From Bacteroidia bacterium (GTDB lineage: Bacteria; Bacteroidota; Bacteroidia; J057): a stretch of 64,000 nucleotides of DNA. Below, piece by piece: positions 44,455 through 53,069 of this stretch. The notes below the pieces were generated by a model. That model saw nothing but the letters and a program-made list of their open reading frames with translations. It was not told the DNA's origin and did no database searches. Numbering within the stretch: the first letter of the stretch is position 1; the number at the start of each line of letters is the position of its first letter. The stretch lies in the NCBI GenBank assembly GCA_033391075.1, contig JAWPMV010000001.1:6634001-6698000 (forward strand), read 5' to 3'. A program made the translations under genes and the position numbers.

Positions 44455-45258
44455 ATGAAAAAGATCATTTTTATCATTTGCTCTGTCCTCATTTGTTTCA
44501 GCCTCACTGCTTTTGGTTTTATGAACTGGGGCGAAGAAACAAAAGCCCCTAAACCACCTGCCTTGGAAGAAGGATCAGCCTTCTTTGTCAATGATTTAGT
44601 TGGGAGTGTAATCAATCCTATCGAGGATGATTTCGTCTACAACATCGATACCCGATTCATCGCAACCATCACAAAAGAGAACCTACATGCAGCCAGTTCC
44701 ATTCGAGAAATTCTTCCGGAAAAAGCAACGGGACCTAATGTCCATTACCAGGATGTAAAAGTTTCCATCTTTGAGCAAGAAATGATCAGTCAATTTGGGG
44801 GAAATGCTCTCTTAAGTGAAGCTCAACTCAAGCTGATGCAAACGACCGATTATTCTCAAAACATCGTGGTCGAAGCCAATCATGAAATCCCTACGGGCTT
44901 CAATGATCAAACTCAATTGAACTACATCAGTTACCACATGACCGTCGTTCCCGAGCAGGAAGCTGAATACCTCGATGGTATGGATGGCTTGATTCAGTTC
45001 CTAAAAGCTGAAAGTTTGTCGGCAAAAGCGGGAGTTGAAAAAAATCAGCTAAAACCTGGCAGGCTCTGGTTTACCATTACGAAAGAGGGAGAGGTCGCAA
45101 ATGCAAAACTGGATTCCAGTTGCGGCTATCCTGCCCTGGATGAAAAGATGCAGGAGTTGATGGAAAATCTGCCTGAAAAATGGGAGCCCGCAAAGAATGC
45201 AGCAGGAGAAGCTGTTGAGCAGGAGTTGGTGTTCTTCTTTGGGATGCAGGGTTGTTGA
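44455..45258 (+). CDS. exported protein with TonB-like C-terminal domain
   Basis: 267 residues. Signal peptide or N-terminal anchor MKKIIFIICSVLICFSLTAFGF. The C-terminal ~70 residues match the TonB/energy-transducer fold: KPGRLWFTITKEGEVANAKLDSS, then GYPALDEKMQELMENLPEKWEPAKNA and a closing strand ELVFFFGM. There is no Pro-rich TonB linker, so this is not a classical TonB. An in-frame ATG at 44407 would add 16 residues before the signal sequence. It follows the STAND/OmpA gene by about 120 bp and ends in a terminator at 45300. Confidence 0.7.
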   Translation: MKKIIFIICSVLICFSLTAFGFMNWGEETKAPKPPALEEGSAFFVNDLVGSVINPIEDDFVYNIDTRFIATITKENLHAASSIREILPEKATGPNVHYQDVKVSIFEQEMISQFGGNALLSEAQLKLMQTTDYSQNIVVEANHEIPTGFNDQTQLNYISYHMTVVPEQEAEYLDGMDGLIQFLKAESLSAKAGVEKNQLKPGRLWFTITKEGEVANAKLDSSCGYPALDEKMQELMENLPEKWEPAKNAAGEAVEQELVFFFGMQGC

Positions 45259-45282
45259 GGGATATTTTTTTGAACCAAATTA

Positions 45283-46374
45283 TCAATTTATACCTAGGGA
45301 AAGGGCTTTTGATTGTTCAGAGCCCTTTTTTATTTGAGCATTATTTTCATCCAAATCAGCAAAATATTCCATTAGCATTCGGTGAATAAATATATAGCCA
45401 CCTCCTACCTGTTGCATGAATTGGAGGTCATTGACAACATAATCCAGAAATCTTTCATAATTCCAGGGACCGTAGCCTCTGATATATATATAAAATCGTA
45501 AAGCATAATGGCGGATTACAAAAATTCCGCTGTTCGATTTGAAGTAAAAAACTAATAAACCGATAGAAAAACCTGCCCATATTGCACCTAACAATGAATA
45601 AATTAAAGAGTCGTATACATTTTCTCCTATCGATAAGCTGAAAACAAAGATCAATATTGCGCCGACAAAGCCAGAAATAAACATGCCATTCTTTCCATTT
45701 CTAAATGCATCCTTCTTTAATTTTTTTATACCGTAGTTTGGAATTAAAGAATCCGTTTCAAATACAGATTTAGCTTTAGCAATATCACTTATCATTTTCT
45801 TCCTCATTCGGCTAGATGCAATTACCATTGCCACAATACATACGAGATAGATCCATAAAAGGAAACCGATAAAAAAGAATAGGTAAAATTCCATAACCAA
45901 GATAGATGGAGATCCCACAATACCCGCTACAGAGCCAAAAAATATCCCTATAAGAGTAAGAAGGATCCATCTCTCTTTTATTATATTTTTTATTTCCCGA
46001 AACATATATTTATTTCGGGCCATAAAATTACTCTTGCTATCAAGTACTCCACCTATGGGTAAAATAGCTCTTTCTATTTTTTTAGGATTGGAAAAAAAAA
46101 CATAAAAAATCCAAATTATTAATCCTAGGAGCCACGTTATCAGCATCCCTGGATTTACTATACAAATAGGGATAAAAACAAGTACCTCAAAGAAAGAATT
46201 GAATATCCAATACATTCGTTTATCCCCTTTCCTTGTCAACCAGCTAGACTGTAGCTGTTCTATCATGAAAATAGTTTGTTGTTGTTGCTGCATATTTTTT
46301 GCTAGCCACGATAACCATTTATCCGTCTTTTTTTGAGGATAGCAAGGCATTTCTTTTAGATAAGGATTCTTCAT
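45283..46374 (-). CDS. multi-pass membrane protein, detached C-terminal part of the CHAT-NACHT protein
   Basis: 363 residues with about eight hydrophobic segments (for example LVFIPICIVNPGMLITWLLG, WILLTLIGIFFGSVAGIVG, GMFISGFVGAILIFVFSL). It starts with YPQKKTDKWLSWLAKNM and IFMIEQLQSSWL and ends with GPWNYERFLDYVVNDLQFM and GGGYIFIHRMLMEYFADL. In single-chain NACHT proteins of this type these elements follow the NACHT domain in the same polypeptide. Here its ATG overlaps the upstream TGA as ATGA, so it is a translationally coupled split gene or a frameshift. AT content looks higher than in the surrounding genes. Its last codons lie over the terminator of the opposite-strand gene. Confidence 0.82.
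   Translation of the reverse strand: MKNPYLKEMPCYPQKKTDKWLSWLAKNMQQQQQTIFMIEQLQSSWLTRKGDKRMYWIFNSFFEVLVFIPICIVNPGMLITWLLGLIIWIFYVFFSNPKKIERAILPIGGVLDSKSNFMARNKYMFREIKNIIKERWILLTLIGIFFGSVAGIVGSPSILVMEFYLFFFIGFLLWIYLVCIVAMVIASSRMRKKMISDIAKAKSVFETDSLIPNYGIKKLKKDAFRNGKNGMFISGFVGAILIFVFSLSIGENVYDSLIYSLLGAIWAGFSIGLLVFYFKSNSGIFVIRHYALRFYIYIRGYGPWNYERFLDYVVNDLQFMQQVGGGYIFIHRMLMEYFADLDENNAQIKKGSEQSKALSLGIN
45300..45332 (+). terminator. terminator after the TonB-like gene
   Basis: Stem AAAGGGCT / AGCCCTTT, 13-nt loop, then TTTTT on the plus strand. It overlaps the 3' end of the convergent membrane-protein gene. Confidence 0.75.
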
Positions 46375-48527
46375 GCCTTTGAAAGCTTTTTATTTTGACT
46401 CGCGTGTCGATTCGCGACGAAGGCTGCCATTAATTGTTTATTCGATTCCTTAACCGACTTAAATTCAGATGTTATCATGTCTTCTATACTGACGTCTGGG
46501 AAAGTTCTCATCATAAGATTTAGGTTAAAAGGGAATTCTGCTAATTCTAGAAAAGAAGAGTCCCTAGCCAAAAATTCCCTCAATTCATCAAAAGCTGGAC
46601 CTGCTTGTACAAGGTGGTTCATAATTTTTTCTTCTGAAAATCCTTTCACCCTAATTGCCCCATTGAGGATCAACTTTTCGCCAAGCTCAACATACTCCTT
46701 ATATCTACAACAAACCGCAACACCTGTATTAGGCTGCTTTTTTATATAATCATTTATCGCTTTTACACATTCATTCCTTCTTTCAGGGTCTTCAATTTCA
46801 TCCAGGCCATCCAGCATAAGTAATAAATTCGAGTTCTTAAGTATAGGTTTTGCTACTGGAACCGGAATTTTATATTTCATGCTCAACTCATCAATCAGCC
46901 AATCAGTAAAGGATTTATCGTAAAAAGCCCAGGAAGAAAGTTTAAAGACAACAGGTAAATCAAAGTCAGGCTGTTTTTCATAGGTGTCGAGCAGTTCCTC
47001 AACCATACTCAACAATAAAATCGTTTTTCCGGATCCAGGATCTCCTAAAACAAGCATAGATCGGCCTATTTTATGAAACATCCCTCCGAGGCTTTCATTG
47101 ACTTCAATAGGTATTCTACCGAAGGGACTTTCAACCTCAGTAGGTTCATGGAGTTTAACAAGGTCTATTAAGCCAGAATGTTGTAAAGAAGGTTTTAAAA
47201 ATCCCTCAATCCAGGAATGTTTTACCTTCTTCTTCAAATCATTTAAGCTCTTTTTTAAGGTTTCCAGGGAAAGAGTGCTTTGACTTAGCAGAGGCTTAAT
47301 GGGTTTTATTTCCTGGGAATTAGTTTGGTAGGATGCCAATCGTATTGAATCTTCAATATTGAATAAGTTGCCACTTGGGGCACGCATATGCAAAACCGGA
47401 GTTCCCCATTCTGTAGTTTTATCATTGGCAAACTTGATTCGTCTCCGGGCCAATCGTAGTGCCTCCTCCAAAGGAATCCCTTGACCAATCCATTTGTAAA
47501 ATTCACGCGAGAATTCTAATGCTGCCTTGTCTGTAATTTCATACTGCATCGAAATCACAGCTGGAATTCCTTTGCGGATTAAATTTGCCCCAGCACTCGA
47601 AAATAAGTCTGTTTTGCTACTACGAGCCCCTTCACATGAATTTAAGATAACTATTCTTAGAGATTCGTAATCTTCCAGAAGTAGCGCAAGATTACTAGCT
47701 GTTAGAAAATGAGAACTTCCATCCTCTTGAACAAGAGCAATCCCTCCTTCTTTGGTATCCGGATTAAACCCACCATGACCGATGAAATGCAACATATGCC
47801 AGGGACCTTTATCTAAAGCAGATTCTAAATCATCCAAGGTTTGTCCTTCAACCCAACAAATATCTATGACAGCTTTACCTCTTAAATGATCAACTGCTTT
47901 GAGCATATCAGCTTTTTCCTTTTCAACATTCAGAGGAGGTAGGTCATTAGGACTTGCTATCATACCTAGAATTTTCAAGGGCGGTTCGATAGTCAAAACT
48001 TCCGATGACTGGGTTAATTCCAGATAACGGATCAGTGGGGTTTTATTTGACAAACAAATATGTGTTCCAAGATCCTGATCATACAGATATTCCCAAGGTA
48101 GGCATGCTAAATCTGCTGCCTCAATTCGTATTCTAATCCTTAGCCCTTTCTTTTCTCCCTTTGCTTTTTCAAGACTCCTTCGGTAAAGGCTCCTGATTTC
48201 AGACTCTGCATCAAAAAGTTTTTGGAATAATATTATCCCTATTTTCTCAACTGTTTTATTTTCATCACCGTCAAGTAACGGTAAACGTATAGCTCGCGTA
48301 CTATCTATTTTTGGATTATTAGAAGTTTTTCGCGTGTTACTAGCTCCGTGTAACCCACGGATTTTATCAATTCCACCCAAACGTTTTTGGAACTTGGGAT
48401 CTTCCAATGGAAAAGAGACCAATGTGCTTTTTTCTCCGACTGGTGAATTTATAACCGATACAGGATAGAGATCATTGCTCTTTTCTCCGATCTTAAGATC
48501 AAAATTAAGGTATTCTTTATTTTTCAT
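46371..48527 (-). CDS. CHAT protease - NACHT NTPase
   Basis: 718 residues. The N-terminal ~180 residues include a leader domain (KGLRIRIRIEAADLACLPWEYLYD), typical before CHAT. The CHAT peptidase (~185-390) has catalytic His251 in HFIGHGG and Cys298 in LNSCEGA, then GIPAVISMQYEI and WGTPVLHMRAPSG. The NACHT domain (~480-690) has Walker A LGDPGSGKT (~494-502) and Walker B LLLMLDGLDEIED (~568-580), followed by CRYKEY. It lacks the usual C-terminal membrane part, which is encoded by the next, ATGA-overlapping gene. ATG at 48527 (MKNKEYLNFD) is preferred over TTG at 48551. Probably a membrane-tethered NLR-like switch that releases a protease. Confidence 0.9.
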   Translation of the reverse strand: MKNKEYLNFDLKIGEKSNDLYPVSVINSPVGEKSTLVSFPLEDPKFQKRLGGIDKIRGLHGASNTRKTSNNPKIDSTRAIRLPLLDGDENKTVEKIGIILFQKLFDAESEIRSLYRRSLEKAKGEKKGLRIRIRIEAADLACLPWEYLYDQDLGTHICLSNKTPLIRYLELTQSSEVLTIEPPLKILGMIASPNDLPPLNVEKEKADMLKAVDHLRGKAVIDICWVEGQTLDDLESALDKGPWHMLHFIGHGGFNPDTKEGGIALVQEDGSSHFLTASNLALLLEDYESLRIVILNSCEGARSSKTDLFSSAGANLIRKGIPAVISMQYEITDKAALEFSREFYKWIGQGIPLEEALRLARRRIKFANDKTTEWGTPVLHMRAPSGNLFNIEDSIRLASYQTNSQEIKPIKPLLSQSTLSLETLKKSLNDLKKKVKHSWIEGFLKPSLQHSGLIDLVKLHEPTEVESPFGRIPIEVNESLGGMFHKIGRSMLVLGDPGSGKTILLLSMVEELLDTYEKQPDFDLPVVFKLSSWAFYDKSFTDWLIDELSMKYKIPVPVAKPILKNSNLLLMLDGLDEIEDPERRNECVKAINDYIKKQPNTGVAVCCRYKEYVELGEKLILNGAIRVKGFSEEKIMNHLVQAGPAFDELREFLARDSSFLELAEFPFNLNLMMRTFPDVSIEDMITSEFKSVKESNKQLMAAFVANRHASQNKKLSKA

Positions 48528-48788
48528 GAAAAGGGCGGCGTTTCCATACAATATAACTTTTTTTGGGGGGAAATTTCTACCGTGCCTTTTTTAGATTTTT
48601 CCAAAAAATGGTTAATAAATAGCCCATTAATTGATTTTTCTAATACATGCAGAACTGGAGGACCAGAAAGTAAAGAAACATTTGAAGGCTTAGCCTCATC
48701 TAGTATGTGCTATTTTTAGCTTTCAAAAAGTAAGCATGAGTAATTCCAATTTTTGAATTAAACTAAAGAACCATCTTATCCTAAATTC

Positions 48789-49127
48789 ATGAATCCAGCC
48801 TCCATTATCCAGCAACAAGTAGAAGCCTATAACCAGCGAGATATCGACGCCTTTGTCGCTTGCCATCATCCGCAGGTAGAACTATACACTTTCTCCGAAG
48901 CCAGGCCATTTGCGACAGGCAGAGAAAAAGTACGAGAGATTTACGGCGATGTCTTTGAGCATTCTCCCAATCTGCATACAGAAGTCATGCAAAGAATAGT
49001 CATCGGAAATCGGGTGATTGACTACGAAACAGTTCGGGGAAGAAAAGGAATCGAGGAAATCTTATTTGTGGCGATCTATGAAGTGGAAGAGGATATGATT
49101 CGGAAGGCACATTTTATAAGGGGGTAG
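48789..49127 (+). CDS. SnoaL-like nuclear-transport-factor-2 family protein
   Basis: 112-residue cytosolic NTF2-fold protein of the steroid delta-isomerase/SnoaL type: QQQVEAYNQRDIDAFVACHHP, VELYTFSEARPFATGREKVREIY and a closing strand pair (HTEVMQRIVIGNRVIDYETV). Length is normal for the single-domain family. It has no sequence similarity by eye to the tandem exported pair at 39-40 kb beyond the fold. Single gene. Substrate unknown. Confidence 0.82.
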   Translation: MNPASIIQQQVEAYNQRDIDAFVACHHPQVELYTFSEARPFATGREKVREIYGDVFEHSPNLHTEVMQRIVIGNRVIDYETVRGRKGIEEILFVAIYEVEEDMIRKAHFIRG

Positions 49128-49188
49128 GGGGAGAATTTGTAAGCAAAATTTCCTGATTGAAATATATTCATAAGAAACACCTGAAAGC

Positions 49189-49222
49189 AAAAATCCCTGC
49201 AAGCTAGGCTTACAGGGATTTT
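49189..49222 (-). terminator. terminator of tRNA-Phe
   Basis: Perfect 10-bp stem AAAATCCCTG / CAGGGATTTT with a 13-nt loop. On the minus strand it ends in TTTTTGC, starting 6 nt after the tRNA 3' end. Confidence 0.85.
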
Positions 49223-49227
49223 GTTTG

Positions 49228-49300
49228 TGGTGCGGGCCAGAATCGAACTGGCGACACCAGGATTTTCAGTCCTGTGCTCTACCAACTGAGCTACCGCACC
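49228..49300 (-). tRNA. tRNA-Phe (anticodon GAA)
   Basis: Full cloverleaf on the minus strand. Acceptor GGTGCGG/CCGCACC, D arm GCTC-AGTTGGTA-GAGC, anticodon stem CAGGA/TCCTG with loop CTGAAAA (anticodon GAA at 49267-49265), and T arm GCCAG-TTCGATT-CTGGC. The discriminator is A. CCA is not encoded. A terminator follows. Confidence 0.97.
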
Positions 49301-49617
49301 GACCGCTCTAGTTTAGAGTGCTGCAAATGTAGCATAATTGAATGTTTATCTCCAAAAATTTTTGATAAAAATTTTGGGGAGGTGTTCATGTGTTCTCGTA
49401 TTCTGCTGTTCTTGGGAGGAAATAAACTTGAACACAAGAATAGATGAACACCAGAACACCCTCGGTTCCATAAATTAAACCCGTTTATTTGAGGCACTTC
49501 AAACAAGCCTTAGATTTGATTTGTTATGCTTGCATACTATTTATTGTAATGGATTAGTCGCTTTATTCTTGCAAAAGCAGAATATCGCCCATATTTTGAA
49601 GGAATATATATCAACCC
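49301..49617. other. 317-bp gap between tRNA-Phe and the Fe-S gene
   Basis: It contains the tRNA promoter region and the 8-nt-phased hairpin at 49382-49465. The remainder is AT-rich and I see no gene in it. Confidence 0.5.
49382..49465. repeat. 8-nt-phased hairpin element A
   Basis: Left arm octamers GTGTTCAT, GTGTTCTC, GTATTCTG, CTGTTCTT; spacer GGGAGGAAATAAAC; right arm TTGAACAC, AAGAATAG, ATGAACAC, CAGAACAC, then CCTCGG. Arms pair unit by unit with mismatches. Confidence 0.7.
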
Positions 49618-50988
49618 ATGATACAGAGCATCCTTTTTCTACTACTTCTGATTGCCGGTTTCGGCTTCTTTGGATACCAGCTTAAATCAATCATACAAAA
49701 TATTAAACTCGGCAGGCCCGAAGATCGCAGCGACCGCCCCGGCGAACGTTGGAAGAATATGATATTGGTTGCCTTTGGCCAGCAGAAGATGTTCAAAAGA
49801 CCCATCCCGGCGCTTTTGCACCTGGCCATATATGTGGCTTTTATCATCACACAGATCGAACTAGTAGAGATCATCGTGGATGGGATCAGTGGCAGCCATC
49901 GGATTTTCAGGCCTCTATTGGGAGGATTCTATACCTTCACCATCAGTTTCATTGAGATTCTTTCGGTACTCGCATTTGTAGCGACCCTGGCATTTTTGAT
50001 CAGAAGAAATTTGCTCAAGCTGCCTCGCTTTCACATGGATGAAATGACGGGCTGGCCTAAACTGGACGGGAACATCATTTTGTACCTGGAAATCATGTTG
50101 ATCATTTTCATCTTCATGATGAATGGGGGAGATGAGGCCTTGTATAATATGGCGAAAACCCATACGGTAGGAGCTGCAGGAGAAGCGGGTTCATTTGGAT
50201 TTTCGATTAGCAAAATATTAGGACCTGCTTTGTTTGGGGGAATGAGTGAAGCAAGCCTGCATATCATCGAACGTATTGGATGGTGGGGTCATATCCTTGT
50301 GGTATTTACTTTCCTCAATTACCTACCGATTTCCAAGCACTTCCATATCATGCTGGCTTTCCCCAATACCTATTTTGCCAGATTGGAGCCCGCTGGAGAA
50401 TTGACTTCTCCCCAAAATATTCAGGAAGAAATAAAAGCCATATTCGATCCCAGCTATCAACCCGCAGAAGATCCCAATGCCCCCAATCGTTTTGGAGCCA
50501 AGGATGTGACGGACCTGAGTTGGAAGAGTTTGCTCGATGCCTATACCTGTACGGAGTGCGGAAGGTGTTCCTCTGTTTGCCCTGCCAATCTGACTGGGAA
50601 GAAACTTTCTCCCAGAAAGGTCATGATGGATACACGAGACAGAATGCAGGAAATCCAGCAATTCAAACTGAAGCCGGATGATACAGGCATGATGGTTCCC
50701 GGAAATGGGGTAGAAGGGGCAGAAGAGGCTGCAAAAAACACCTTATTGGGAGAAAAGTACATTACAGAAGAAGAACTACGGGCTTGTACAACCTGCAATG
50801 CCTGTGTAGAAGCTTGTCCTGTAATGATCAATCCGGTAGATATTATTGTAGAACTTCGCCGCTACCTCGTCATGGAAGAATCTTCTATGCCGGAAGAGTG
50901 GGCATCGATGTCAAACAATATAGAGAATAATGGAGCTCCCTGGGCTTTTCCTGCAGCGGACAGATTTAATTGGGCAAATGAGGAGTAG
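49618..50988 (+). CDS. membrane Fe-S oxidoreductase subunit (HdrC/GlpC-like with NarI-type helices)
   Basis: 456 residues. The N-terminal ~270 residues carry about five membrane helices (first MIQSILFLLLLIAGFGFFGY) with conserved His residues, as in cytochrome b (NarI/DsrM-type) parts. The C-terminal part has two 4Fe-4S motifs, CTECGRCSSVCP (~309-320) and CTTCNACVEACP (~390-401). It is usually called an (Fe-S)-binding protein of the heterodisulfide-reductase type, and probably moves electrons between a soluble donor (often ETF) and the quinone pool. The following gene supplies the CCG-domain subunit 37 bp downstream, so the two form one complex. Confidence 0.88.
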   Translation: MIQSILFLLLLIAGFGFFGYQLKSIIQNIKLGRPEDRSDRPGERWKNMILVAFGQQKMFKRPIPALLHLAIYVAFIITQIELVEIIVDGISGSHRIFRPLLGGFYTFTISFIEILSVLAFVATLAFLIRRNLLKLPRFHMDEMTGWPKLDGNIILYLEIMLIIFIFMMNGGDEALYNMAKTHTVGAAGEAGSFGFSISKILGPALFGGMSEASLHIIERIGWWGHILVVFTFLNYLPISKHFHIMLAFPNTYFARLEPAGELTSPQNIQEEIKAIFDPSYQPAEDPNAPNRFGAKDVTDLSWKSLLDAYTCTECGRCSSVCPANLTGKKLSPRKVMMDTRDRMQEIQQFKLKPDDTGMMVPGNGVEGAEEAAKNTLLGEKYITEEELRACTTCNACVEACPVMINPVDIIVELRRYLVMEESSMPEEWASMSNNIENNGAPWAFPAADRFNWANEE

Positions 50989-51025
50989 GCGTAGGACATA
51001 AATTTTGACTATTGACAAAAAAAAT

Positions 51026-51805
51026 ATGCAAGTACCTGTAATGGCCGACATGGCCGCTCAAGAAAAAAAACCTGAATATCTCTTTTGGGTAGGTTGTGCC
51101 GGTTCCTATGACGCACGCTACCAAAGGGTAAGTCGGGCTTTTGTCAAAATCCTCAATCATGTAGGTGTTGACTATGCTGTTCTGGGACCGGAAGAAACCT
51201 GTAATGGTGATCCGGCCAAACGTGCAGGTAATGAGTTCTTGTTCCAAATGCAGGCCATACAGAATATTGAAACGATGAATATGTACGAGGTGAAAAAAAT
51301 CATCACGGCCTGTCCACATTGTTTCAACACCCTCAAAAATGAATATCCTGCTCTGGGAGGAAATTATGAGGTTATTCACCATTCTACTTTCCTTCAGGAA
51401 TTGATCGATGCCGGTAAGGTAAACCTCAAAGGCGGAGGTTCATTCAAAGGAAAGAAGATCACCTTCCATGACTCTTGCTACTTAGGTCGCGCAAATGGCA
51501 TTTATGAAGCTCCCCGAAAGGTCCTCGAAGCCCTGGATGCCGACCTGGCAGAAATGAAGCGTTGTCGTACCAAAGGCCTCTGTTGTGGAGCAGGTGGTGC
51601 GCAAATGTTCAAGGAAGCCGAAAATGGAAAGAAAGAAATCAATGTTGAGCGCGCAGAAGAAGCCCTCGAAACCGGAGCCAAAATCATTGCCGCTGGTTGT
51701 CCTTTCTGCATGACGATGATGACAGATGGCGTAAAACACTTTGAGAAAGAAGAGGAAGTACAGGTTCTGGATTTGGCGGAGATGGTAGCGGAAGACTTGG
51801 AATAA
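51026..51805 (+). CDS. CCG-domain Fe-S protein (HdrB-like)
   Basis: 259 residues, cytosolic. Two CCG (cysteine-rich) domains: the first with VGCAGSYDARYQR, ETCNGDPAKR and ACPHCFNTLKNEYP, the second with HDSCYLGRANGIY, KGLCCGAGGAQMF and AGCPFCMTMM. These bind the non-cubane or cubane clusters of HdrB/GlpC/LldE-type proteins. Partner of the preceding membrane subunit. ATG at 51026 (MQVPVMADMAAQEKK) is chosen over an in-frame TTG at 51005. Followed by an 8-nt-phased hairpin, then the convergent uspA gene. Confidence 0.9.
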   Translation: MQVPVMADMAAQEKKPEYLFWVGCAGSYDARYQRVSRAFVKILNHVGVDYAVLGPEETCNGDPAKRAGNEFLFQMQAIQNIETMNMYEVKKIITACPHCFNTLKNEYPALGGNYEVIHHSTFLQELIDAGKVNLKGGGSFKGKKITFHDSCYLGRANGIYEAPRKVLEALDADLAEMKRCRTKGLCCGAGGAQMFKEAENGKKEINVERAEEALETGAKIIAAGCPFCMTMMTDGVKHFEKEEEVQVLDLAEMVAEDLE

Positions 51806-51822
51806 GCCGAAGGCTTATGGAA

Positions 51823-51902
51823 GTTTTATAGTTTTGTAGTGTTATAGTGCGGTTGTTGTATATCACTTTAACTACAACACTAAAACACTACAACACCTCC
51901 TC
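51823..51902. repeat. 8-nt-phased hairpin element B
   Basis: Left arm GTTTTATA, GTTTTGTA, GTGTTATA, GTGCGGTT, GTTGTATA; spacer; right arm ACTACAAC, ACTAAAAC, ACTACAAC, ACCTCCTC. GTTTTGTAGTGTTATAGTG pairs with the right arm at 17 of 19 positions. It fills the gap between two convergent genes. Confidence 0.75.
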
Positions 51903-52735
51903 TATTGCACCGCAACTAAGAGCGGCACCTGCGTCCTGAAAATAAAATTCCTCGCCAGAGATCCATTTATCCAATGCTTATAACTAGCCTTGCGAGGAAG
52001 GAGCAAGGAGATCAAATCAGCTTTATACATATTGGAAAACTCCCGGATACCATTGAGTACGTTTCGATGGATCAGGGTATAAAAGAATATTCTATTGCTG
52101 GGATCTTCCTGTAGGCGAAAAATGCGCTCAAGCTTAGCACCTTTGATCTTGCCGTGTACATCATCCTCTGTCTTTACGTAGACGCAGGAAACATGGGCAT
52201 CGGCCTCCATAGCCAATTGTTCAACCTTACAGGGAACTCGGGTATCTTCTTCCTGGAAACTGGTTCCGTAAACCAGATGATTGATGGGTTTCCATTCGGC
52301 ATCGGGCGGAATGATCAGAATAGGGCAGGGGGCCTTTGATAGAATAGCTGTAGCCGTATTCCCCAGCATTTTCTTTTTGAAGCTCTGTGTATTTCCTGAA
52401 CCCATGATGATGAGATCCACCTCAGAATAATCCGCATATTCCGAAATGGCGTCTTCGGCTTTTCCAGCTTTTAGAACTGGATGAATAGATACGACCTCAT
52501 TTAAATCTGCACGAAGGTGTTTGAGGTATTTAAGGAAATGCTTCTGAGCCGTAAACTCTCCTTCTCGCTCCAGAGAATTATGAATTTCATCGGGAATGAG
52601 TTTTGATTTTCCCCGACCCAATTTATAGGCATGTATAAAAGAAAGTGTCGCTCCGATCTGAGCTGCCAATTGTATAGCATATCTTCCGGCGTGATCAGAA
52701 CCCTCCGAGAAGTCCGTAGCAATAAGTAGTTTCAT
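51902..52735 (-). CDS. tandem universal stress protein (UspA family)
   Basis: 277 residues comprising two Usp domains. The first (1-145) begins MKLLIATDFSEGSDHAGRYA and ends with the ATP-binding loop IIMGSGNTQSFKKKMLGNTA and CPILIIPP. The second (~150-277) is diverged: it keeps ISLLLPRKASYKHWINGSLAR and VPLLVAV but lacks the G-x2-G-x9-G(S/T) loop. One half is therefore likely nucleotide-binding and one structural, as in many double Usp proteins. Single gene, divergent from the transglycosylase. Confidence 0.92.
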   Translation of the reverse strand: MKLLIATDFSEGSDHAGRYAIQLAAQIGATLSFIHAYKLGRGKSKLIPDEIHNSLEREGEFTAQKHFLKYLKHLRADLNEVVSIHPVLKAGKAEDAISEYADYSEVDLIIMGSGNTQSFKKKMLGNTATAILSKAPCPILIIPPDAEWKPINHLVYGTSFQEEDTRVPCKVEQLAMEADAHVSCVYVKTEDDVHGKIKGAKLERIFRLQEDPSNRIFFYTLIHRNVLNGIREFSNMYKADLISLLLPRKASYKHWINGSLARNFIFRTQVPLLVAVQ

Positions 52736-53069
52736 TTGGTAGATCGAAAGCTTTGACGGATGTACGAATCTACAAAATAATAATGAGGATGAATAGTCAA
52801 AGATTTATATAAAAACGCAAGCTCGCCTATACAGAATTGTACGTTTCTGTACATGTTTTCCAAAAATATTAGCAATGGCATTAGCATTGCTAATCATCTT
52901 CCCAAAACAAATATCCACCCAATCCTCTTATTATCAAACAATTATGCACAATTTTGCATTTCTGGCATCCTCTTTGATAATTTTGTTTGCATAAATACTA
53001 AATTAATTAGTACATTTGTAATAAGCATTATTTTTATTCGCATGAATTGGACCTTCAATCTTTGATGGC
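52736..53069. other. 334-bp divergent intergenic region
   Basis: AT-rich. It carries the leader of uspA on the minus strand and, near its right end, a Bacteroidota-type promoter for the transglycosylase gene. No gene is seen. Confidence 0.5.
52986..53018 (+). promoter_or_regulatory. Bacteroidota-type promoter before the transglycosylase gene
   Basis: TTTG at 52986-52989, 21-bp spacer, then TACATTTG at 53011-53018, matching the -33 TTTG / -7 TAnnTTTG consensus of Bacteroidota primary sigma. It is about 50 bp before the ATG. Confidence 0.5.
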
